A stretch of 64,000 nucleotides of DNA from Pseudomonas sp. N40(2020). Lineage in GTDB: Bacteria; Pseudomonadota; Gammaproteobacteria; Pseudomonadales; Pseudomonadaceae. Of the stretch, positions 35,313-44,044 are shown piece by piece. The notes beneath the pieces are model-generated. The model saw nothing but the letters and a program-made list of their open reading frames with translations, ran no database searches and was not told where the DNA came from. The DNA is taken from contig NZ_JACSZV010000004.1 in NCBI RefSeq assembly GCF_014472415.1, positions 186,001 to 250,000 of the forward strand, given 5' to 3'. The position numbers were made by a program, and so were the translations under genes. Every line of letters starts with the position of its first letter. The first letter of the stretch is position 1.

Positions 35313-37187
35313 ATGAGTCACCCCTCACAGTTCAACCTGCTGCGCACCCGGCGTTTCTTGCCGTTTTTCATCACGCAGTCGCTCGGTGCGTTCAACGACA
35401 ACGTGTTTAAGCAGTCGCTGATCCTTGCCATTCTCTATCGGCTGACCATCGAGGGTGACCGCTCCATCTGGGTCAACTTGTGTGCGCTGCTGTTTATCCT
35501 GCCGTTCTTCCTGTTCTCGGCGCTGGCCGGGCAGTTCGGCGAGAAGTTCGCCAAGGACGCGCTGATCCGTCTGATCAAACTCGCGGAAATCGCGATCATG
35601 GCGGTAGGATCGGTCGGCTTCCTGTTCGATCATCTGTCGCTGATGCTGGTGGCGCTATTCGCCATGGGCACCCACTCGGCGCTGTTCGGGCCGGTGAAGT
35701 ATTCGATCTTGCCGCAGGCGTTGCGTGAGGAAGAGTTGGTCGGCGGCAATGGGCTGGTGGAAATGGGCACATTTCTGGCGATTCTCGCCGGGACCATCGG
35801 CGCCGGGATCATCATGTCCTCGACCCACTACGCGCCGCTGGTGTCGATCGCCATCGTCGGCATTGCCGTGCTGGGTTATCTCGCCAGCCGCAGCATTCCC
35901 CGCGCAGCGGCGTCATCGCCAGAAATGCGCCTGAACTGGAATATTTTCAGTCAGTCCTGGGCCACATTGAAACTAGGTTTGGGCCAGACGCCTGCGGTGT
36001 CGCGTTCGATTGTCGGCAACTCGTGGTTCTGGTTTGTCGGGGCGATTTATCTGACGCAGATCCCGGCCTACGCCAAGGAGTGGATGCACGGCGACGAAAC
36101 CGTGGTCACCCTGATTCTAACGGTGTTCTCGGTGGGGATCGCGCTGGGCTCGATGCTTTGCGAGAAGCTCTCCGGGCGAAAAGTCGAGATCGGTCTGGTG
36201 CCATTCGGCTCGTTCGGTCTGACTGTGTTCGGTTTGCTGCTGTGGTGGCATTCCGGTGGAATTCCCGACAGCGTCACCGGCCATAGCTGGACCGAAGTGC
36301 TTGGCTTTGGCCACACCTGGGCGGTACTGGTCGACATCCTCGGCCTCGGTATTTTCGGCGGTTTCTACATTGTGCCGCTGTATGCATTGATCCAGTCGCG
36401 CACCGCCGAGAACGAGCGGGCGCGGGTGATCGCGGCCAACAACATTCTCAACGCGCTGTTTATGGTGGTGTCCGCCATCGTTTCAATCGTGCTGTTAAGC
36501 CTGGCCAAGCTGTCGATCCCGCAACTGTTCCTCGTGGTGTCGCTGCTGAACATCGGCGTCAACGCCTACATCTTCAAGATCGTCCCCGAGTTCAGCATGC
36601 GTTTCATGATCTGGCTGCTCAGCCATTCCATGTACCGCGTCGAGCATCGCAACCTTGAAGCGATCCCGGATGAAGGCGCGGCGTTGCTGGTGTGTAACCA
36701 CGTGTCGTTTGTTGATGCGCTGTTGATTGGCGGCGCGGTGCGTCGGCCGATTCGCTTTGTCATGTACTACAAGATCTACAACTTGCCGGTACTGAACTTT
36801 ATCTTCCGCACGGCGGGGACTATTCCGATTGCCGGACGCAACGAAGACATCCAGATCTACGAAAAGGCCTTTACCCGGATCGCCCAATATCTGAAGGACG
36901 GTGAACTGGTGTGCATTTTTCCGGAGGGCAAGTTGACGGCCGATGGCGAGATCAACGAGTTCAAGGGGGGGGTGACGCGGATTCTCGAGGAAACGCCGGT
37001 GCCGGTGATTCCGCTGGCATTGCAGGGGTTGTGGGGGAGTTTCTTCAGTCGCGATCCGAACAAGGGCGTGTTCCGCCGGTTGTGGTCGCGGGTGACGTTG
37101 GTGGCGGGGGCGCCGGTGACGGTAGAGGCGGCAGAGCCGTTGAAGTTGCAGGGGTTGGTGGGGGAGTTGCGGGGCACTGTTAGATAG
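35313..37187 (+). CDS. LplT-like MFS transporter fused to a PlsC-type acyltransferase
   Basis: A 624-residue fusion. Residues about 1-420 are an MFS transporter of lysophospholipid LplT type (SLGAFNDNVFKQSLILAILY, ALFGPVKYSILPQALREEEL, NILNALFMVVSAIVSIVLLS). Residues about 435-624 are a glycerophosphate-type acyltransferase with the HX4D motif in CNHVSFVDALLI and the FPEGKLTADGEINEFKGG block. In enterobacteria the lysophospholipid flippase LplT works with the acyltransferase Aas; here the two activities appear in one chain without the acyl-ACP synthetase domain. The predicted role is to recover and reacylate lysophospholipids at the inner membrane. Confidence 0.9.
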   Translation: MSHPSQFNLLRTRRFLPFFITQSLGAFNDNVFKQSLILAILYRLTIEGDRSIWVNLCALLFILPFFLFSALAGQFGEKFAKDALIRLIKLAEIAIMAVGSVGFLFDHLSLMLVALFAMGTHSALFGPVKYSILPQALREEELVGGNGLVEMGTFLAILAGTIGAGIIMSSTHYAPLVSIAIVGIAVLGYLASRSIPRAAASSPEMRLNWNIFSQSWATLKLGLGQTPAVSRSIVGNSWFWFVGAIYLTQIPAYAKEWMHGDETVVTLILTVFSVGIALGSMLCEKLSGRKVEIGLVPFGSFGLTVFGLLLWWHSGGIPDSVTGHSWTEVLGFGHTWAVLVDILGLGIFGGFYIVPLYALIQSRTAENERARVIAANNILNALFMVVSAIVSIVLLSLAKLSIPQLFLVVSLLNIGVNAYIFKIVPEFSMRFMIWLLSHSMYRVEHRNLEAIPDEGAALLVCNHVSFVDALLIGGAVRRPIRFVMYYKIYNLPVLNFIFRTAGTIPIAGRNEDIQIYEKAFTRIAQYLKDGELVCIFPEGKLTADGEINEFKGGVTRILEETPVPVIPLALQGLWGSFFSRDPNKGVFRRLWSRVTLVAGAPVTVEAAEPLKLQGLVGELRGTVR

Positions 37188-37206
37188 TTGTCGCCTGATC
37201 TGGCCT

Positions 37207-37275
37207 CTTCGCGAGCAAGCTCGCTACCACAGTTGGAATGCGTTCCCCTGTAGGAGTGAGCCTGCTCGCGATAGC
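37207..37275. repeat. REP doublet
   Basis: TTCGCGAGCAAGCTCGCTAC faces GTAGGAGTGAGCCTGCTCGC; the two arms belong to slightly different variants of the same family. It lies between the convergent fusion and gdx genes. Confidence 0.8.
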
Positions 37276-37284
37276 GGTAGAGGC

Positions 37285-37599
37285 TTAAGCGCTGACCTTG
37301 AGCCCGATCAACCCGGTGATGATCAACGCCACACTGGCCAGCCGAATCAACGCCATTGACTCACCAAACAGAATGATCCCGGCAATCACCGTGCCCACGG
37401 CACCCACGCCGGTCCAGATCGCGTAGGCGGTGCCCAGCGGCAATTCCTTCATCGCAAGGCCGAGCAGGCCAAGGCTGATGGCCATGGCCGCAACGGTCAG
37501 TGCAGTGGGAAGTGGACGGCTGAAGCCATCGGTGTATTTCAGGCCGACGGCCCAGCCAACTTCGAACAGGCCGGCGAAAAACAGAATGATCCAGGACAT
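37285..37599 (-). CDS. gdx: Guanidinium exporter (SMR family)
   Basis: A 104-residue, four-helix small multidrug resistance protein of the SugE/Gdx branch. It begins [20 protein letters not shown] with the essential membrane Glu at position 13, followed by [20 protein letters not shown] and [20 protein letters not shown], which carry the SMR signature. Gdx proteins expel guanidinium in exchange for protons. A guanidine-II riboswitch lies just upstream, which supports guanidinium rather than a quaternary ammonium compound as substrate. GGAGG precedes the ATG by 6 nt. Confidence 0.94.
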   Translation of the reverse strand: MSWIILFFAGLFEVGWAVGLKYTDGFSRPLPTALTVAAMAISLGLLGLAMKELPLGTAYAIWTGVGAVGTVIAGIILFGESMALIRLASVALIITGLIGLKVSA

Positions 37600-37618
37600 G
37601 AGAGACCTCCATCGATTG

Positions 37619-37675
37619 ACGGGGTCGTCCCCAGATTAAAAAACTCGATCGAGCCGCGAGGTCGTCCCCGCGTTG
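37619..37675 (-). promoter_or_regulatory. Guanidine-II (mini-ykkC) riboswitch
   Basis: On the minus strand two short hairpins have ACGA loops: CGCGGGGACGACCTCGCG (37672-37655) and GGGGACGACCCC (37632-37621), separated by a 22-nt linker. Tandem ACGR tetraloop hairpins define this class. The second hairpin is 10 nt before the GGAGG site (37610-37606) of the gdx gene, as expected for translational control. Confidence 0.9.
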
Positions 37676-37719
37676 CGCGATAGAGTGCCGCGCATTAACC
37701 CGGGGATCAAGTTTCCCGA

Positions 37720-38685
37720 TCAGTCCGTAGCTCGTTGAGCCAGCGCCTGTTCATCTTCTTTCTCGCTCATCCGCCGGAAATAAGTGGAGAGCAACGCTCC
37801 GGAAATGTTGTGCCAGACGCTGAACAACGCGCTTGGCACCGCAGCCAGTGGCGAGAAGTGTGCGCTGGCCAGTGCGGCACCCAACCCCGAATTCTGCATG
37901 CCGACTTCCAGCGCCAGCGATTTGCGCTGAGCCAGCGGCAATTTGAATAGACGTCCGGTGAAGTAACCCAGCAAGTAGCCGAAGCTGTTGTGCAGCATCA
38001 CCACGGCCATGATCAGCAAACCGGATTCGGCGATTTTTGCCTGACTGGCGGCGACCACCGCAGTGACGATGATCACGATGCTGACCACCGACACCAGCGG
38101 CAATACATCCACCGCGTGACGCACCTTGTCACCGAGCAACCGTTGCGCCACCACGCCAAGGATGATCGGCAGCAGCACCACTTGCAGGATCGACCAGAAC
38201 AGCTCCATGAACGATACCGGCAGCCACGCCGAAGCCAGCAGCCAGATCAGCGCCGGGGTCAGCAGCGGGGCGAGGAGGGTGGTGACGGCGGCGATGGCCA
38301 CCGACAGTGCCAGATCACCGCGAGCCAGCCACGTCATCACGTTGGAAGAGGTGCCGCTTGGGCAGCAACCGACCAGAATCACGCCGACGGCGATTTCCGG
38401 GGGCAGGTGAAACACCTGGCAAAGCAACCACGCCACGCCGGGCATGATCACGAAGTGCGCAACCACGCCCAGCGCCACACGCCATGGATGGCGGGCGACA
38501 GCGGCGAAGTCGTCGAGTTTGAGCGTCAGACCCATGCCGAACATCACCAGCCCGAGCAGCGGCACGATCGCGCTTTTCAAGCCGAGGAACCACGAAGGTT
38601 GCAGGAAGGCCACGACGGCGAAAATCAGAACCCAGTAAGCGAAGGTATTGCCGACAAAGCGGCTGAGTGCAGCCAGTGCGCGCAT
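37720..38685 (-). CDS. Bile acid:sodium symporter (BASS) family transporter
   Basis: A 321-residue membrane protein of the BASS/SBF family. The start at 38685 (MRALAALSRFVGNTFAYWVL) has AAGGA 7 nt upstream. Helices with the family motifs LLGLVMFGMGLTLKLDDFAA, GCCPSGTSSNVMTWLARGDL and ALEVGMQNSGLGAALASAHF are visible. Members move organic acids such as pantoate or pyruvate with sodium; no substrate can be assigned here. It stands alone, followed on its left by gdx and on its right by a REP doublet. Confidence 0.9.
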   Translation of the reverse strand: MRALAALSRFVGNTFAYWVLIFAVVAFLQPSWFLGLKSAIVPLLGLVMFGMGLTLKLDDFAAVARHPWRVALGVVAHFVIMPGVAWLLCQVFHLPPEIAVGVILVGCCPSGTSSNVMTWLARGDLALSVAIAAVTTLLAPLLTPALIWLLASAWLPVSFMELFWSILQVVLLPIILGVVAQRLLGDKVRHAVDVLPLVSVVSIVIIVTAVVAASQAKIAESGLLIMAVVMLHNSFGYLLGYFTGRLFKLPLAQRKSLALEVGMQNSGLGAALASAHFSPLAAVPSALFSVWHNISGALLSTYFRRMSEKEDEQALAQRATD

Positions 38686-38738
38686 GGCTTGTTCCTTGTT
38701 ATGTGAAAGCGTTAGGAAGCTAAGCATACGGAGCTTGC

Positions 38739-38818
38739 AAAAAGATCGCAGCCTTCGGCAGCGCCTACAGGAAAATGCATTCCAAATGCAGGCGCTGCCG
38801 AAGGCTGCGATCTTTTTT
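38739..38818. repeat. REP doublet
   Basis: AAAAAGATCGCAGCCTTCGG faces CCGAAGGCTGCGATCTTTTT with inner GCGCCT/AGGCGC pairing; the arms of about 28 bp are nearly perfect, making this the most regular copy in the window. It lies between the BASS gene and rdgC. Confidence 0.9.
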
Positions 38819-38856
38819 CAGGCACCCTCTATAGAAGAAGGTGCTTGCGAGAGGCT

Positions 38857-39777
38857 TTAGATCCCTTGCGGAGTCTCTTCACCACCCAACGCTTCAACCA
38901 GCGCCGGCAGGAAGTCGCCGAACGTCAGCATCATCAGGGTGAAGCTGGCATCCAGTTGGCCGAGGGCTTCGTCGCCGCCATCCTGTTCCGCTTGATCCTG
39001 CAACAGATCTTCGAACTTCAGCCGTTTGACAGTCATCTTGTCGTCGAGCATGAACGACAATTTGTCCTGCCAGGCCAGCGACAGTTGAGTGACCACTTTG
39101 CCGGTACTCAGGTGCAGTTGGATTTCTTCGCTGGTCAGGTCCTGACGCTTGCAACGCACGATGCCGCCGTCTTCGTGGGTGTCGCGCAGTTCGCACTCGT
39201 CCAGCACGTAGAAGTCGTCAGCGGCTTTCTGCGTGGTGACCCAATCCGTCATCACCGCCGTTGGCGCCATCTTCACAGTCAGTGGGCGAACGGGCAGGGT
39301 GCCGATCACTTCACGCAAGGTCGACAGCAGGTCTTCGGCGCGTTTCGGGCTGGCCGAGTTGACCAGAATCAGCCCTTGCTTCGGCGCGATGGCGGCGAAG
39401 GTCGACGAGCGGCGGATAAAGGCGCGCGGCAGGAACGCCTGGATGATTTCATCCTTGATCTGGTCGCGTTCTTTCTTATAGACCTTGCGCATCTGCTCGG
39501 CTTCGATTTCTTCGACCTTTTCCTTGACCGCGTCGCGCACGACGCTGCCCGGCAGAATGCGTTCTTCTTTACGCGCAGAAATCAGCAGGAAATCACCGCT
39601 GATGTGCACCAGTGGAGCATCTTCGCCTTTGCCGAACGGCGCGACGAAACCGTAGGTGGTCAACTCCTGGCTTGCACATGGACGCGCCAGTTTGGTGGCC
39701 AGTGCAGTTTCCAGCGCCTCGGCATCGACAGGCAGGTCTTGGGTCAGGCGATAGATAAGCAGGTTTTTGAACCACAT
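38857..39777 (-). CDS. rdgC: Recombination-associated protein RdgC
   Basis: RdgC is a ring-shaped DNA-binding dimer that restrains RecA-promoted recombination. The start at 39777 gives [20 protein letters not shown], the conserved N-terminus; a longer frame of eight residues is less likely. Other landmarks are [40 protein letters not shown] and [24 protein letters not shown] segments. The 306 residues fit the family. Monocistronic, next to tRNA genes. Confidence 0.96.
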   Translation of the reverse strand: MWFKNLLIYRLTQDLPVDAEALETALATKLARPCASQELTTYGFVAPFGKGEDAPLVHISGDFLLISARKEERILPGSVVRDAVKEKVEEIEAEQMRKVYKKERDQIKDEIIQAFLPRAFIRRSSTFAAIAPKQGLILVNSASPKRAEDLLSTLREVIGTLPVRPLTVKMAPTAVMTDWVTTQKAADDFYVLDECELRDTHEDGGIVRCKRQDLTSEEIQLHLSTGKVVTQLSLAWQDKLSFMLDDKMTVKRLKFEDLLQDQAEQDGGDEALGQLDASFTLMMLTFGDFLPALVEALGGEETPQGI

Positions 39778-39936
39778 GGGGTGAGTCTCTCCTTTACACA
39801 AAGGGGGGCATTATTGTCTTCGCCGTGGCATAGGCCAACCCTTCTCTAAGCCTTTGGAAGGCCTGAGAAAATTATTTAAAAAAGTGCTTGCCAGAGGTTG
39901 GGTCGCTCCGTAGAATGCGCGCCACACCGAAGCGAA

Positions 39937-40012
39937 GGGTGATTAGCTCAGCTGGGAGAGCGTCTGCCTTACAAGCAGAATGTCGGCGGTTCGATCCCGT
40001 CATCACCCACCA
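39937..40012 (+). tRNA. tRNA-Val (anticodon TAC), copy 1
   Basis: A 76-nt cloverleaf: acceptor GGGTGAT/ATCACCC, D-loop AGCTCAGCTGGGAGAGC, anticodon stem TCTGC with loop CTTACAA (anticodon TAC), T-loop GGTTCGATCC, encoded CCA. Confidence 0.97.
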
Positions 40013-40031
40013 TTCGTTTCATGTGTTACGC

Positions 40032-40108
40032 GCAGCGGTAGTTCAGTCGGTTAGAATACCGGCCTGTCACGCCGGGGGTCGCGGGTTCGAGTCCCGTCCG
40101 CTGCGCCA
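40032..40108 (+). tRNA. tRNA-Asp (anticodon GTC), copy 1
   Basis: A 77-nt cloverleaf: acceptor GCAGCGG/CCGCTGC, D-arm GTTCAGTCGGTTAGAA, anticodon loop CTGTCAC (GTC), T-arm GCGGGTTCGAGTCCCG, encoded CCA. Confidence 0.97.
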
Positions 40109-40146
40109 TATTCGGTAACCTGGAACGCTGAACGCCAGGTCACCAC

Positions 40147-40177
40147 GGAAAAACCCGCGGAGGCGGGTTTTTTTCTG
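40147..40177 (+). terminator. Terminator of tRNA unit 1
   Basis: AACCCGC and GCGGGTT form a stem with a short GGAG loop, followed by TTTTTT, 40 bp after tRNA-Asp. Confidence 0.9.
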
Positions 40178-40305
40178 TCTCAAGTTTGTACGTTGTACCC
40201 GCGGGATGTGTCGTTTCATCGGTTTTCAGATTTTTTTGAAAAAACTTCAATTAAATCAACACTTTATGAAAGCTTGTGGCATAATGCGCCCCGTAACGAA
40301 GCGAA

Positions 40306-40381
40306 GGGTGATTAGCTCAGCTGGGAGAGCGTCTGCCTTACAAGCAGAATGTCGGCGGTTCGATCCCGTCATCACCCACCA
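40306..40381 (+). tRNA. tRNA-Val (anticodon TAC), copy 2
   Basis: Identical in sequence to the copy at 39937, including CCA. The 10 bp before both copies share GAAGCGAAG. Confidence 0.97.
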
Positions 40382-40400
40382 TTCGTTTCAAGCGTTTCGC

Positions 40401-40477
40401 GCAGCGGTAGTTCAGTCGGTTAGAATACCGGCCTGTCACGCCGGGGGTCGCGGGTTCGAGTCCCGTCCGCTGCGCCA
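40401..40477 (+). tRNA. tRNA-Asp (anticodon GTC), copy 2
   Basis: Identical in sequence to the copy at 40032, with a 19-nt spacer from tRNA-Val as in the first unit. Confidence 0.97.
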
Positions 40478-40517
40478 TATTCGGTAATCTGGAACACTGA
40501 ACGCCAGATCACCACAG

Positions 40518-40542
40518 AAAGCCCGCCCAGTGCGGGCTTTTT
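40518..40542 (+). terminator. Terminator of tRNA unit 2
   Basis: AAAGCCCGC and GCGGGCTTTTT form a stem with a CCAGT loop, 40 bp after the second tRNA-Asp. Confidence 0.9.
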
Positions 40543-40598
40543 GCTGTCTGGCGTTTGGGTTATTTTCGCTGCATATATCAATGTAATGCCTGCCAGAC

Positions 40599-40805
40599 GT
40601 GCCACTTTCGGACAATGGGCAATGTTCTTCGCTTGCTCAAGGCCTTGAGCAAAAAATCAGCGCCGGCGCTGTGAGTCCGCAAATGTTTGTCGACAAAGCC
40701 GCCAACGCCGGAATCCTCAGCGTTCTTCTTCCGAGCAAAACCTGGCCGCGTGTCGGGAAGGTTGCGGCATCATCCGCTGTGAAGAACGTACCGGCCAGGC
40801 ATTGA
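40599..40805 (+). pseudogene. Possible remnant of a DUF4142-like gene
   Basis: The frame encodes MPLSDNGQCSSLAQGLEQKI then SPQMFVDKAANAGILSVLLP and stops after 68 residues. The stretch FVDKAANAGI recalls the start of DUF4142 proteins (FVD-A---G--EV), but the rest of that domain is missing and the frame seems to break near 40770. No good ribosome binding site. Treated as decayed sequence; it occupies the gap between the tRNA terminator and the catalase-family gene. Confidence 0.25.
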
Positions 40806-41969
40806 TCATTCACCGTTGCGCTGGTGGCGATAGTCGCTGACCGCTTCGTACACCGCTTTACGCAGTCGGTTGATTCCGCCGATCGGGCGATGTGCTTCGA
40901 TGCCAAACCATGGGTTGAACGAAAGGTTGTCGCATAGAAGATTTTGCTGTGGTGTATCGAAATCCTGAGGTGGCAGGGTGATGCGGGCCACGGATTCGAA
41001 CGGTGCATCTTGCTCGCGCCACTCGATGCTGGTGTCCTCGATCGGCATGTATTTATTGGCATCCTGGCGCTGGATCTGCAGCACGTAACAAGCAGGCACG
41101 CGATCCGTTGATAACTGCTGATTCAGGGCGCCGCGCAGGAAGTTCGGCAAGTCGTGGTTCTGCTTGGGCAAGGTGTAGGTTGGGCAATTGTCCGGATCGA
41201 GCGTTACCCGAAATTTCACATTGGCCTCACCCAACTTGTAGGGCGATACCGAGAAGTAAGTCGTCCCGGTCGGACTGTCCGGCGGCGGCGACAGTGTTGC
41301 CAGCGCAATAAACAGATGGCGGATCTGCCAAGTGCGTGGATCCCATCCCGGAAAAAACGCCATGACCTTTTTACCGTCAGCCTGCGCCGCCACATTCTGA
41401 CGATACTCGGCGACATCGCTGACAAAGAAGTTCGGGTGACTGAACATCACGAAGTCTTGTTCGCGCTGTTGCTGGCGGTTACCGAGCAGTTGCATGCCCG
41501 GCACGTCGAGCAACTTGATCGCCATGCCACGGGCGTCGCGCATGCTGTCGAACTGCGGATAGGCATTGCCATTGGACAGTCGAATCATCGCCTGCCAGGT
41601 TTTACCCGGCTCACTGAAGACACCCTGTCGCAATGACTGTGCCAGTTGCGGCAGAACCTGCACCTGCGCTTTCACACAACCATGGGCCTTGGCGTGAGCG
41701 TCGCGTAAATATCGAGTGCCTTCGCGGTGTTGATCGACGATGCGCACGGCCGTCTGGATCACATCCTGAGTCATGGCCGACTCGCCTGGCGGAATCTGCT
41801 CCAGTGCTGAAACCGGGCCACGGTGCTGCCAGGCAAACCACGCCGTGGCGACGGCCCAGCCGAGCAGTCCGATGGCGAACACGATCAACAACGTTTTGCC
41901 CAGCAATCGTCCCAGCCACAACCAGACTCTGGCCAACACAGGCAATTCTTTCTTGAAGGTCGAGATCAT
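40806..41969 (-). CDS. Membrane-anchored catalase family protein
   Basis: A 387-residue catalase-superfamily protein with an N-terminal membrane anchor (TLLIVFAIGLLGWAVATAWF). Catalase-like blocks are AHAKAHGCVKAQVQVLPQLA, MIRLSNGNAYPQFDSMRDAR, GMAIKLLDVPG, FVMFSHPNFFVSDVAEY and NPWFGIEAHRPIGGINRLRK near the end. I could not find the canonical haem-tyrosine motif (R---Y-D----R), so it may be a catalase-related peroxygenase rather than a true catalase. It overlaps the upstream di-haem cytochrome gene by 4 bp (ATGA), so the two are translated together and probably work together at the periplasmic face. Confidence 0.88.
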   Translation of the reverse strand: MISTFKKELPVLARVWLWLGRLLGKTLLIVFAIGLLGWAVATAWFAWQHRGPVSALEQIPPGESAMTQDVIQTAVRIVDQHREGTRYLRDAHAKAHGCVKAQVQVLPQLAQSLRQGVFSEPGKTWQAMIRLSNGNAYPQFDSMRDARGMAIKLLDVPGMQLLGNRQQQREQDFVMFSHPNFFVSDVAEYRQNVAAQADGKKVMAFFPGWDPRTWQIRHLFIALATLSPPPDSPTGTTYFSVSPYKLGEANVKFRVTLDPDNCPTYTLPKQNHDLPNFLRGALNQQLSTDRVPACYVLQIQRQDANKYMPIEDTSIEWREQDAPFESVARITLPPQDFDTPQQNLLCDNLSFNPWFGIEAHRPIGGINRLRKAVYEAVSDYRHQRNGE

Positions 41970-43783
41970 GGCAATTGCGCCTCGAGCGGGCCGCCCAGAA
42001 CTTTCAGGTATTCCAGCAATGCCCAGCGTTCTTCGGGCTGCAACAGCCGGCCGATAACGCCATTGCCGCGCTCGCCGGCGCGGAATTCATGGCCGCTGTT
42101 GTGGTTGCCGGTAACCCGCGTGTCGAACACAAAACCATTGGTGAAGGCTTCAGTGCGGTAGCCCAGATGTCGCGGGTCGTATTCGAAGGTGCCTTTATAG
42201 AAGGTGGTGGCGCGCTCATCCTGCGGCGACAGCAATTGATAAATGCTTGGCACCGAACCGTTGTGCAGAAACGGCGCGGTAGCCCAGATGCCGGCCAGTG
42301 GGCGCGCCTTGTAGGCGACTTTTTCGCGAACGCCGATCGGCAGACCAAAACCGTCGAGCCCGGGTTTCTCCTCAGGCGTCACCTTCGCCTCGCGATAAGC
42401 GCGGTTTTCGACGAATGCGGTGACGTAAGCCAAGCCTTTAGCCACTGACAACTGGCTCAGATCGAGCGGTTGCGTCGGTGTTGGATGCAGCTTTACGTCC
42501 ATCTTTTCCAGCTCTTTCAGATCCCATTGCAGCGCCGTCAGGTCGAAGCGGTGGGTGGCGATGTTATTGGCGGCGTTCGGGTCGGTGCCGATGATATCCA
42601 CGGGCACCATGCGCAAATGCTGCACCCAGCGTTCGCCTTCCTGGGTTTTGCGTGGGACGTGGCAAGCGGCGCAGTTCTCTGTAAACAGCGCGCGTCCCTT
42701 GGCTGCCTGCGATCTGTCGACGGTACCAAACAGAGCTTCCGGCCAAGCGGGTGGTTGTAGGCGTTGCAGGGTTTCTTCGATCTTGTGCAGGTCGCGTACA
42801 CGGACGCTGGAGGCGTAACGGTCATCGCCTTGCAACGGCTGACCGTTGGCGTTGAAGAACTGCAGCGTGGCACCCACCCCCAATGCCTCGCCGATGTTGC
42901 GCGCCATCGGTTGTTGCGCCGAACCGTTCCACTGCACCCAGTCGAACGTCCACATATCCCATAGCTGCGGGTAGTCCACCGGCGCGTTGGCCACGCGATA
43001 GTTGGCGGGGGAGATGGCATCGCCGAACGTCGCGTTGGCAATCCGCCCGAAGGCATCGGCGCGGCCCGGGCCTTCCTCGGTGGGGTAGAGGCCGCGATGC
43101 GTGTCGTTCCACGCGACTTTCAGAAAGGTGTACAGCGAGCTTTTGAAATCCTTGCGCAATTGCTCGTGGCGGGCGTCGTAGTCATCGCCCAGCACCTGTT
43201 GGGCAAAGCGTTCGAATTTCCATGGGTTGAGGTAAGTCGAGGTCAGACTGGCGACCAATGCCTGTCCGAAACTGCCACCGCGCAGCGTAGGAACACTCGA
43301 CGGCAGTACGTGCAGTGCCGAACCACCGTCAATGCGCAGGGCCTGGCCGTTGAAGCGCAGTTCACCGGTGTGGCAAGCGGCACAAGTTATGTCCAGATAT
43401 TGCTCGGTGCTCCCGGGATTCTGGTGTCGCGCAAAGCCGACGGGCAGGTTGCCGGGATTGCCCGGCGTGGCTTTCTGTTGCGGATCGATGAGAAAACCGA
43501 AGCGCGCGAGGTATTCGGGGGCGGCGAAACGTTGCTGCGAAAAGGGCAACTCCAGCGCCTGAAACCACTCATAGCGCAGCCCTTTGACTTGCGTGCCCTG
43601 GGGCGTGAAGTAATAGGTCTGTCGTTCTACTTCCGCCCACTGATTCAGGTAATGCACCTGCTGCGCGGGGGTGTAGAAGGGCATTTTCGGATTGGCCACG
43701 TAGTACAAAACCACCGCAAGGACGAGTCCCAGCAGCACGACGACCAGAGCCAGCACGCGGAATAAAAGGCGCAAGATAAACAT
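41966..43783 (-). CDS. Di-haem cytochrome c (peroxidase-like), membrane-anchored
   Basis: A 605-residue protein with an N-terminal anchor (LLFRVLALVVVLLGLVLAVV) and two c-type haem sites, CAACHTGELRF near residue 131 and CAACHVPRKTQ near 370. The C-terminal half matches the di-haem peroxidase fold (RPLAGIWATAPFLHNGSVPS and FDTRVTGNHNSGHEF). Large members of this group act as periplasmic electron carriers or peroxidases. It is the first gene of a two-gene operon; the catalase-family gene starts inside its stop codon. Function beyond redox chemistry is not shown. Confidence 0.88.
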   Translation of the reverse strand: MFILRLLFRVLALVVVLLGLVLAVVLYYVANPKMPFYTPAQQVHYLNQWAEVERQTYYFTPQGTQVKGLRYEWFQALELPFSQQRFAAPEYLARFGFLIDPQQKATPGNPGNLPVGFARHQNPGSTEQYLDITCAACHTGELRFNGQALRIDGGSALHVLPSSVPTLRGGSFGQALVASLTSTYLNPWKFERFAQQVLGDDYDARHEQLRKDFKSSLYTFLKVAWNDTHRGLYPTEEGPGRADAFGRIANATFGDAISPANYRVANAPVDYPQLWDMWTFDWVQWNGSAQQPMARNIGEALGVGATLQFFNANGQPLQGDDRYASSVRVRDLHKIEETLQRLQPPAWPEALFGTVDRSQAAKGRALFTENCAACHVPRKTQEGERWVQHLRMVPVDIIGTDPNAANNIATHRFDLTALQWDLKELEKMDVKLHPTPTQPLDLSQLSVAKGLAYVTAFVENRAYREAKVTPEEKPGLDGFGLPIGVREKVAYKARPLAGIWATAPFLHNGSVPSIYQLLSPQDERATTFYKGTFEYDPRHLGYRTEAFTNGFVFDTRVTGNHNSGHEFRAGERGNGVIGRLLQPEERWALLEYLKVLGGPLEAQLP

Positions 43784-44044
43784 CCTTGTCGAATTGTTGC
43801 GCTGTTATGCCTGAGCATGACCCTGCGTGGCAAGTGGCCATTACGCCAGATGTTGGGGGAATGTAAGTCGGTCGTTGTCGCGACCAGATGACATAAGCTT
43901 CATCATGGCTTTGCCCAAATGCGTTTTAATCCCTGAACTTATCGCAGGTTTACTGCTCTCATGCCGGTAGCCATTGGTCGTGGCGGCCTGATAAGCTCGC
44001 GGCTTTACTCGATTGCCCTTTCGGCGCATGAACAAGGAAATAGC

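Noticed and set aside
39888..40118. Plus-strand frames of 76 and 93 codons with VISSAGRASALQAECRRFD
   Set aside because: They are read-throughs of tRNA-Val and tRNA-Asp genes, repeated in both units because the tRNAs are repeated.
39937..40477. tRNA genes as attachment site of an integrated element
   Set aside because: No integrase or partial tRNA repeat is seen nearby; the repeats are complete tRNA units with own terminators.
40420..40605. Minus-strand frame of 61 codons ending in DGTRTRDPRRDRPVF
   Set aside because: It is the antisense translation of the tRNA-Asp gene, a well-known spurious annotation.
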